The translations under genes were made by a program, and so were the position numbers. Below the pieces are notes generated by a model. That model was not told where the DNA came from. It ran no database searches and saw only the letters and a program-made list of their open reading frames with translations. From assembly GCF_012489685.1 (NCBI RefSeq), contig NC_080042.1:49590066-49654065 (forward strand): a stretch of DNA of 64,000 nt. Reading direction: 5' to 3'. Below, one piece after another: positions 57,248 to 64,000 of this stretch. The stretch comes from Lotus japonicus (taxonomy: Eukaryota; Streptophyta; Magnoliopsida; Fabales; Fabaceae). How positions within the stretch are numbered: position 1 is the first letter of the stretch; the number at the start of each line of letters is the position of its first letter.

Positions 57248-58595
57248 CTAGAAATAATACCCGTGCGTTGCACGGGTTTATTTACACTATTTTTTTTAAT
57301 ATAGTATAAAAATTATTACAGTGTAATTAAATTTCTTTTGTATTAGTATTAAATTAATTTTAAAAACTTTGGTTGTAATATATTTTATTGATTTGGGTTC
57401 TCTGTTTTTAGGTTTATTATTGTGGTTTCAACTGCAGAGGTGCTGATTTATCATATATCCGGTTTTAATATAAGTTATAATAACATATTTTTTTTTATAC
57501 TTTTTATCAACAATAAAATAATTTTAACTTTTTTTTGAACTTGAAATAATTTTAACTTAAAAATTATAAAAAGTTATAATTTTAGTATCGTAAAATATTA
57601 TTTAGTAAATTTAAATTTATTCAACTTTTGTTATAATTATTTTTTTCTGTTATGCTTCCTCCAGTTATTTTTACTTCTATATAATAGATCAAAAATCATA
57701 TTAAATTTGTTTTTCAAATAATATACACATTCGATATAGTAATAATAATATCTTATAGAGACATTTTATTTTAATTTTCAACTATTTTTTCGATATTAAT
57801 TATTAATAAATATTTTTTTATAAGTAATAAATAGTAATAAGTTTTATTTTTTATTTTTTTAAAATATCTCAACTTATGATTAATAACTAATAAGATTTAT
57901 AATTATTATTAACAATAATGTAAAGAATATAAACAAATTATTATTAACAATCTATTATTGTCATTAATGTAAGGTAGTCAATTTCAATTATTATTATTTT
58001 TTAAAAATTCACCTCAAGTTGTAATGAATAATTAAAATTTAAATAATTTAAATATTTCATTTTAAATAAGAGAAATTGAAAAGTTTTAAATTTTAATATT
58101 TAATTTTAAATATGAGAAATTGAAAAGTTTAACAATTAATAAGTAATATAATGAATAATAAAGTTGATGTCGTTTTTATTTTAGTTTTCAATTTTTTTAT
58201 TTAAAATTTTTAATTCAAAATAAATTTACTATTTTTTATGTGTTTAATGTTATTTTTTCAAGTCTGCTTTACATATGTATATATATATATATATATAGAA
58301 ATTTTTATATTTTAAAAGTATTTTATCTAAATTAATTATTAATAAATATTATTTTGTTTTTAATTTTGATTTTTTAAATTTGTTAAATGCAAAGCTCAAG
58401 TCAATTTTAAGTCTATGAATGTTGTTATTTAATATAAGTAGTTGAATAGTTTTTTATAATACAAAATTTTTCAGTTTTTAATTTATTAAATTACATATTT
58501 TTTAATGTATTTAATATAAAATTATGTGAGGTTTTATAATTTAATGCATTTATTGCATGTAAAAAGCACAAGTGTGCTTTACATATATATATAGA
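57248..58595 (-). mobile_element. non-autonomous Helitron, 1.35 kb, nested
   Basis: 3' end on minus: hairpin ACCCGTGC/GCACGGGT, ATTATTT, CTAG at 57251-57248, T after it. 5' end TCTATATATATATGTAAAGC at 58595 with an A before it. A second possible 5' end (TCTATATATATATATATAT then GTAAAGCAGACTTG) lies near 58298, so the element may be 1.05 kb with a separate piece to its right. No coding sequence. It sits inside the 5' tip of another Helitron. Confidence 0.5.
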
Positions 58596-58601
58596 TATAG
58601 A

Positions 58602-58904
58602 TATTTTATCGCGTATTCGGATATCATTTATGATTTATATTTTTATACTGAAAGGAAAGAAAGGTATATGTCATCGTCATATCCGATATATAAAAATGTA
58701 CAATAATTTTCAAAATTATGCCCGATTGTCTAAAAATAAAAAATTTACTAAGAATATCCAATTGCCTACAAATTCTGAAAACTACTTAGATTACCTATTA
58801 TTACAATATCGTTTATTATGTTTCAAAAAAAATATCGTTTATTATTTACACTTTTTCATACTATTGATGATGACTTTATGGGCATTTAACGTATAATAAA
58901 TGCG
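58602..58904. other. AT-rich stretch with an 88-aa ORF, not convincing
   Basis: The plus ORF 58630-58896 is Ile/Lys/Tyr/Leu-rich as expected by chance in this composition. No domain recognised. Confidence 0.4.
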
Positions 58905-60260
58905 ATATTTGCCAATTTTAAATTTCTCAATTGATGATAATTATTTTACTTTTACTTTATTAAAAATAAATATGGTAGATTTTGTTGAACATTTTTGTAA
59001 AATATTTTTTTCAGAAAAAACAAAACTTTTTACGGAATTTTAAATGATTGTGGAGGCGAAATGGCATTGACCAAGGTTACCTTACTTTTACATAAATAGA
59101 CGTGAATGCTTGGTGTCTTGCTAAGTCCGTAGGCATGTCTTTTCCTGGTAATGATGAAGATGATGTTCGAGGGTTGGCTGCAGTTATTAAAGAGAATTTT
59201 CCTTCTAGGTGCTAGGAAGGTTGCTTTTTCCTCTTGTGGGTCGTTGTTCTGGATTTTCTTGGTTGGTTTGGTGTTTTTTGTTTTCCCCATCTTGTTGGGT
59301 TGTACCCATCTTTTTTATCATTGAATAAATTTCCTTTGCTCTAAAAAAAAACATAAATAATATATATAGATTACCTTTTATTATAGCTTTTATTACTTTC
59401 ACTCTATTCATGTTATTGGTGACAACTTTTATTGGAATTTAACACGTAATAAATGTGATATTGTCAGTTTTAAATTTCTTAATTGATCTTAATTATGTTA
59501 CTTTTATTATATTAAAAATAAATGTCAGAATTTTTTGATTTTTTTTTGAAACAACTAATTAGAAAAAAAATATTTTTTTACGGGATTTTGAATGATTGTG
59601 GAGGCTACAAGGCATTGACCAGGGTTACCTTTCTCTTACATATAATAATAGATAATAGATTACCTATTATTATGATATCATTCATTATTAACATGGTTAT
59701 TTTTTTTATTGTATTAAGAATGAATTTAGACTTTGTTATTTTATGAAATAATTTTTAAGAAAAGAATATAATTTTGTGACGAGACTTTGAATGTTTGTGG
59801 AGGCTACATGGCATTGACCAATTATACCTTTCTTTTACATATAATAGTTGATTACCTATTAGGACATTATTCATTATTTACACTTAATTCATACCATTGA
59901 TGACGGCTTTTATTGAGATTTTAAATGATTATGTAGGCTACATGGCATTGACCAATGTTACCTTTCTTTTACATATAATAATAGATTACATATTAGGATA
60001 TCATTCATTATTTACACTTAATTTATACCATTGATGACGACTTTTATTTACCCTTAATTCATATCATTATGTAAGAAATGTGATATTGTAAATTATAAAT
60101 TTTTTAATTGATGCTTATTATGTTACTTTTATTGTATTAAAAATAAATGTTAGACATTGTTAAATTTTTTAATGCAATAATTTGATAGAAAATTTTAAAT
60201 TTTTTGGCAAGATTTTTAATCATTGTGGAGGCAACACAACATTGACCAAAGTTACCTTAC
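58905..60260 (+). repeat. degenerate tandem repeat of a roughly 150-500-bp unit
   Basis: A core ATTGTGGAGGCTACATGGCA, continuing TTGACCAA.GTTACCTT, occurs at about 59046, 59594, 59793, 59927 and 60221. Around it are shared flanks: AAATGTGATATTGTNA, TTAATTGAT, a TTTTATTGTATTAAAAATAAATG block, and ATTCATTATTTACACTTAATTC. Unit length varies because parts are missing in some copies and a LINE tail sits in the first. The array ends about 140 bp before the F-box gene. Confidence 0.65.
59099..59350 (+). mobile_element. LINE 3' tail in the tandem repeat
   Basis: Flanked by ACATAAATA at 59090-59098 and 59351-59359 and ending in nine A. The plus translation NAWCLAKSVGMSFPGNDEDD... then, past a stop, a Phe/Leu/Val-rich tail is the kind of C-terminus seen in plant L1-type LINEs. 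Strongly 5'-truncated. Confidence 0.6.
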
Positions 60261-60398
60261 TTACAAATATAAATTTGTATTTATATCAAGTAGCAACACA
60301 CATTCTAGCCTGCACTCTCTCTTTTTCTTCTTTCTACTATGAGACAAACTTAGAGTGATCTCATAGACAAGGTTTGCTTCAATCCTAATAACAAAACC

Positions 60399-62503
60399 AT
60401 GGCACCTAGCACAGACAGATTTAGCTCATTGCCTCACCATTTACTTTCCATCATTGTTTCCTTAATATCGTTCAAGGAAGCGGTAAGAACCTCAATCCTC
60501 TCTAAAAGTTGGATAAATATTTTTAAGTCTACATCAAACATAGAATTTGATGAACTATCTTTTGTGAAAGATGGTCAAACTTTAAGAATTAGAAAAGCTC
60601 AAAGAAAGGCTTTTTTAGAGTTTGTGACGCTTTGGATTGCTAATCAACCAGAAACTTTCGTGGATAAGTTCTCTTTGAGATTTTCAATGCCTGAAAAAGC
60701 TAAGAATACCGTGAGAAAATGCATTTCCTTCGCAACCAAACACAGGGTAAAGGAGTTGGAGCTAAACTTCTGTGATCCGAAGTTGGATTGTTATTTTACT
60801 ACTAATTATATTAACCATGAAGCCTTGTTTGAATTGCCAGCACATGTTTATGACCACACCTGCCTTGAATCTTTGAAGTTATTTTCGTGTAGCTTTTTAG
60901 AGGCTGAGGTTCTTCACTTTCATGCACTCAAAGAAATTTCATTGGGTTGGATGAAAGTGAAACTCACTACTATTAAAACTTTGTTGTCGAATTGCGAGGC
61001 GCTTGAGAGTTTAAGTCTCAAGAGGTGTTGGAATTCAGATGAATTTGATTTAGGGGAGGAGAACGTAAGATTGAGAAAGTTGGTCGTGGACAGATGCATG
61101 TTTAGATCTGATAGTCGTTATTTCATAGTCAATGCCCCAAACTTAAGACATTTCTATTATTCTGGGTTAAATAATACTCCCTCCGTTCCCTATTATAAGT
61201 CATATTTTTTGAAAGAACTTTGTTACAAAATATAAGTCACTTTCTAATATCTAGGAAACATTAAATAATTTTTTCCAAGTTCACCCTCATATTTAATATG
61301 AAAGAGATGATAAACTTTAAAAGTATTAACTTGGAGAGAGAAAATCATAGGAAAGTAAATATGGGTAATGTAGGAAAGTAAATCATTTTTTTTACAAATT
61401 GATTACTAGTAACTACTTTTCTTAATCTAAGAGAATTAGTTATTTGTGACTTATATATAGGAACGGAGGGAGTAACTTTTTGGTCATGGACGTACGTTCT
61501 CTTGTGATGGAAGAAGAAGTTCTTGAATTTTGCATTGAGTATGCAGGACAAGCTCTTTTTCTCTACAAACTGGTTGAAGATATCTTTGGTGTTAGAGCTT
61601 TGACTGTATGTAATTACTTCCTTCAGGTATGCTTTATCTCACATTTTTTATATAACTACTTTTTTTATTTGGATTTACTACAGTTGCATGTAATAAGAAA
61701 ATGATAATATATATACATTTTTTTGTTGAATTTGTTTGTTTTTTATATGCAAAGGTTGTTCCCACCGGAGGTTGCCTACTCCGAATGCCACGTAGCTTGA
61801 ATGTGAGGAGTTTGACAATAAAGACATCTTTGGAACAAGATGAGCTTTTAGGAATTACGTTCTTGCTTAATAGATGCATTGAGTTAGAGCATCTCACTAT
61901 TGAATTAGGTCTCCCAGAAAAATATTTGGTGAGATTTCGTTATCGAATTTTTTTATGTGTACGCTAATAAGAATAAATCATACAAAAATGGAAAATGTGT
62001 TGATGCAAAAAATTTAACATATTGAGTAAAATCAATAATATATATTTGGATGATATAAAAATTAAAGCGGGATAAATATAATACTTAAAAAAATTATATT
62101 TAAAAAAATCTCATAAGGAAACGAATGTCATGTTATGTGTTTAACTCGTTATGTCCCTGTGCACGCGCTTTAGTGGCTAATTTTTTGTTGCTCATGTTGT
62201 AGGAGTATGAGTTACCTGTCTACTTTAACCTTGAGAGGTTCTGGGTTGATCATGCAAGGGCTTATACATGCATCGTATATTCTTAGGGAGGTGGAGATTA
62301 AGGACTTTAAAGGATCAAACAATGAGATTAGTATGCTTACCTATTTCATTACTACTGGTAGAGCCTTGAGAAAAATTACTATCAACATATCAAAGGATGA
62401 TGTTGTAGATCAAGATGGGAGGTTGGATTCTTACTACCGTAGCATGACAGAAATGTTAAGGTCTCAAAGGGTTTCAAGAGACTTAGAGATTTCAATTTTT
62501 TAA
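60399..62503 (+). pseudogene. F-box/LRR/FBD gene, disrupted
   Basis: ATG in strong context (AAACCATGGC). Residues 7-48 are an F-box (DRFSSLPHHLLSIIVSLISFKEAVRTSI..., then SKSWINIFKST). LRR-like strands follow (LESLKLFSC, LESLSLKRCW). Exon 1 is 60399-61626 but holds a 296-bp Stowaway MITE at 61177-61472, after which the frame stops at 61235; without the MITE and one TA the frame continues to 61626. Introns fit GT-AG at 61627-61754 and 61929-62202. Exon 3 reads LNVRSLTIKTSL. Exon 4 starts YELPVYFN, typical of the FBD region; a one-base shift near 62280 puts the rest (LREVEIKDF...to DLEISIF, stop 62501-62503) in another frame. The family forms SCF ubiquitin-ligase adaptors; targets unknown. Probably a recent pseudogene. 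Confidence 0.82.
61177..61472. mobile_element. Stowaway MITE in the F-box exon
   Basis: 296 bp with inverted ends CTCCCTCCGTTCC / GGAACGGAGGGAG and TA duplications (61175-61176, 61473-61474), the signature of Stowaway elements moved by Tc1/mariner-type transposase. It folds back over most of its length. Size plus TSD is not a multiple of three, so it breaks the frame. Confidence 0.95.
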
Positions 62504-62615
62504 TGGAAAAAATGTACAAGCCAGTGAGGGTGTATACTAAGAAGAAGATAGATGTGAAAATGAAATTAAGGTGAATTAGAGGGGATTAAGTATATTTTGG
62601 GTGTTTAAAGCATGA
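62504..62615. other. 3' flank of the F-box gene
   Basis: Short, AT-rich; likely old 3' UTR. It ends in the target duplication of the next insertion. Confidence 0.4.
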
Positions 62616-62631
62616 TGATTGACTCGTTGAT

Positions 62632-62980
62632 TTTTTTTTTTGATAAGCCAACACATTGCATTTAACCAGCACAAGGGGTGCTAACCCAAATACAATGAGA
62701 GAAAATTCTGTCAAAAAACAGAGAACAAAGGTACAATAGGGAGAAAACAGTAAACCAGAAAATGAAAAATACATGAAGACACCCCGCAAAAAGGCTACAA
62801 ATTATTGTGTCTTCACAGCCTATTCCTAGAAATCTAGCAGCAAAGATCCACCGCTGATTTATTGCCTCCAAACCATCCCATTAACAAACCGCAGCAATAT
62901 TGTGTGCCACCCTCATACATAACACGCCCCAACATCCAGATAGTATGTCCAACCACTATAAAGAAAGAATGCATAACCGC
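62632..62980 (-). mobile_element. LINE-type retroposon tail with 16-bp target duplication
   Basis: TGATTGACTCGTTGAT at 62616-62631 and 62981-62996 flanks a 349-bp insert whose left edge is poly-T (poly-A on minus). The minus translation is Phe/Leu/Cys-rich (ARFLGIGCEDTIICSLFAGC...), as in LINE C-termini, without a recognisable RT. Most likely a 5'-truncated LINE. Confidence 0.75.
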
Positions 62981-62996
62981 TGATTGACTCGTTGAT

Positions 62997-64000
62997 GATT
63001 GTTTGAAAGTAATGTGTTTGTTTTAATGTTGTTTTAATTTATCTTTAATTATCTAATTTATGATGCTTAATTGATTGTTAAAACTTATTTTGACTAATTT
63101 AAATTTAAAAAAAATAATTTTATCTAACCATTTCAATACTTCTTTTATCTTAAATAAGTGTCTTCACATGGGATAACTGTAATCGAGTCAGAATTTTCCA
63201 CACTCAAACTAGATCTCACCGTGAGTGTTTTTTTCTATACGCCAAACTTAATCTCCATAGTTCACTAATTTGGAATCAAGCATATTCATTTTAACCAAAC
63301 CACCCTGATGACTTTTGTTCTATATTTTTTAACACTTTTGTTTTTTGAATTTCTTAATCAAATCAATCTCAACTTAAAAACGACGAAAATTACAAAGAGA
63401 ATTAGTTCAAAAATTAATATTTTATTATAGTGTTAATGATATTGATGTATGTCATTTCTCTAGGAAAATACATATATATATATATATATTCAAAATAAAA
63501 TAGACTTGGTTCAAAGAGATTAATCTATCGATAATTCTAATAATATTAATGATATTAATGATATGGCGTATAATTATGTCTTCAATTATTTTTACAGTTT
63601 GAATATTGGCTGGGCATTGCCGATTGCTCATGGACCTTGTCTTGGCATTGCTCATCAACTAAAATTAGGTAGTTTCTCAAACAGTAGAGACTGAATTCAA
63701 AATTTGCTCCGAGGAGAGATCATTTTCAAACCTAGCATATTATACAAGGACTAAAACCTTATTAAACCCTAAAATAATTTAGAATATTTAGATGATACTA
63801 TAAATATGAAATGTCAGTTATTAAATACAAAATTTTATATTATACTAATATCATATTCAAAAAAAAATATTAATATCATTAAATAAAGATTTTAAATGGT
63901 AATTTTGTATTTAAGTAATATTTTAATAGAATTAATTCATTATTACTAATTATTTCATATATATTTATATTTATTGATTATCTACTATATATATATATGT
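62997..64000. other. AT-rich end of the window, nothing recognised
   Basis: No ORF with credible composition (the 68-aa minus ORF at 63658 is Ile-rich). A short (AT)n run at about 63472-63488 and ATT/GAT-rich runs near 63540-63560. Confidence 0.6.

Noticed and set aside
58630..58896. 88-aa ORF upstream of the repeat array
   Set aside because: Composition typical of chance ORFs in AT-rich DNA; no domain and no start context.

Overview
The window is eukaryotic plant DNA, most likely from a papilionoid legume. The evidence is layered LTR retrotransposons with TG...CA ends and 5-bp target duplications, a SIRE-type Ty1/copia element with an envelope-like ORF, a Tat-type Ty3/gypsy element, Helitron ends, a Stowaway MITE and an F-box/FBD gene with plant introns. 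The legume assignment is inference from family resemblance; the species cannot be read from the sequence. Almost everything is mobile DNA. The only host-type gene is one disrupted F-box/FBD gene near the right end.

Layout. 1-1626 is the end of a large LTR full of short tandem repeats. 1714-14997 is a decayed Tat-type gypsy element on the minus strand (LTRs of 320 and 319 bp, TSD ATTAT) with an extra antisense ORF between pol and the 3' LTR. Its reverse transcriptase is split by a 4.6-kb solo LTR (8350-12952, TSD TTTCG), which itself holds a palindromic Mutator-like MITE. Next come a copia LTR relic, a LINE ORF1 relic with an RRM, a 1.3-kb solo LTR (TSD TCTAC), a Helitron 3' end and a LINE-type retroposon. 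From 19677 there is a SIRE element that stops at a 100-N gap (30944-31043).

After the gap the sequence starts again inside the solo LTR and repeats 9805-30943 as 31044-52187. The first copy ends exactly where the gap begins and the second begins exactly where the gap ends. That is the geometry of two contigs with an unmerged dovetail overlap, so the duplication is probably an assembly artefact and the real locus about 42.8 kb. Small indels cluster near the two contig ends. Features of both copies are listed; the SIRE element is complete and best read in the second copy (40924-52995, identical-length LTRs of 1207 bp, TSD GGTTA).

53256-54505 is a 1.25-kb foldback Mutator-like element (9-bp TSD) whose arms carry perfect matches to the RNA polymerase III A and B boxes. 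54515-58600 is AT-rich DNA with nested non-autonomous Helitrons, and 58900-60260 a degenerate tandem repeat interrupted by a LINE tail. 60399-62503 is the F-box/FBD gene, broken by a Stowaway MITE and a frameshift. 62632-62980 is a second LINE-type tail. Nothing recognisable lies in 63000-64000.

How the parts work together: in the SIRE element the LTR promoter and iMet primer site drive a gag-pol RNA encoding Gag, protease, integrase, RT and RNase H. The envelope-like ORF has its own leader-like upstream region. A short coiled-coil ORF runs antisense from its own TATA box next to the 3' LTR. The unrelated Tat element has the same arrangement, an antisense ORF beside the 3' LTR. That convergence, and the pol III-like boxes in the foldback element, are the two most biologically interesting signals here.
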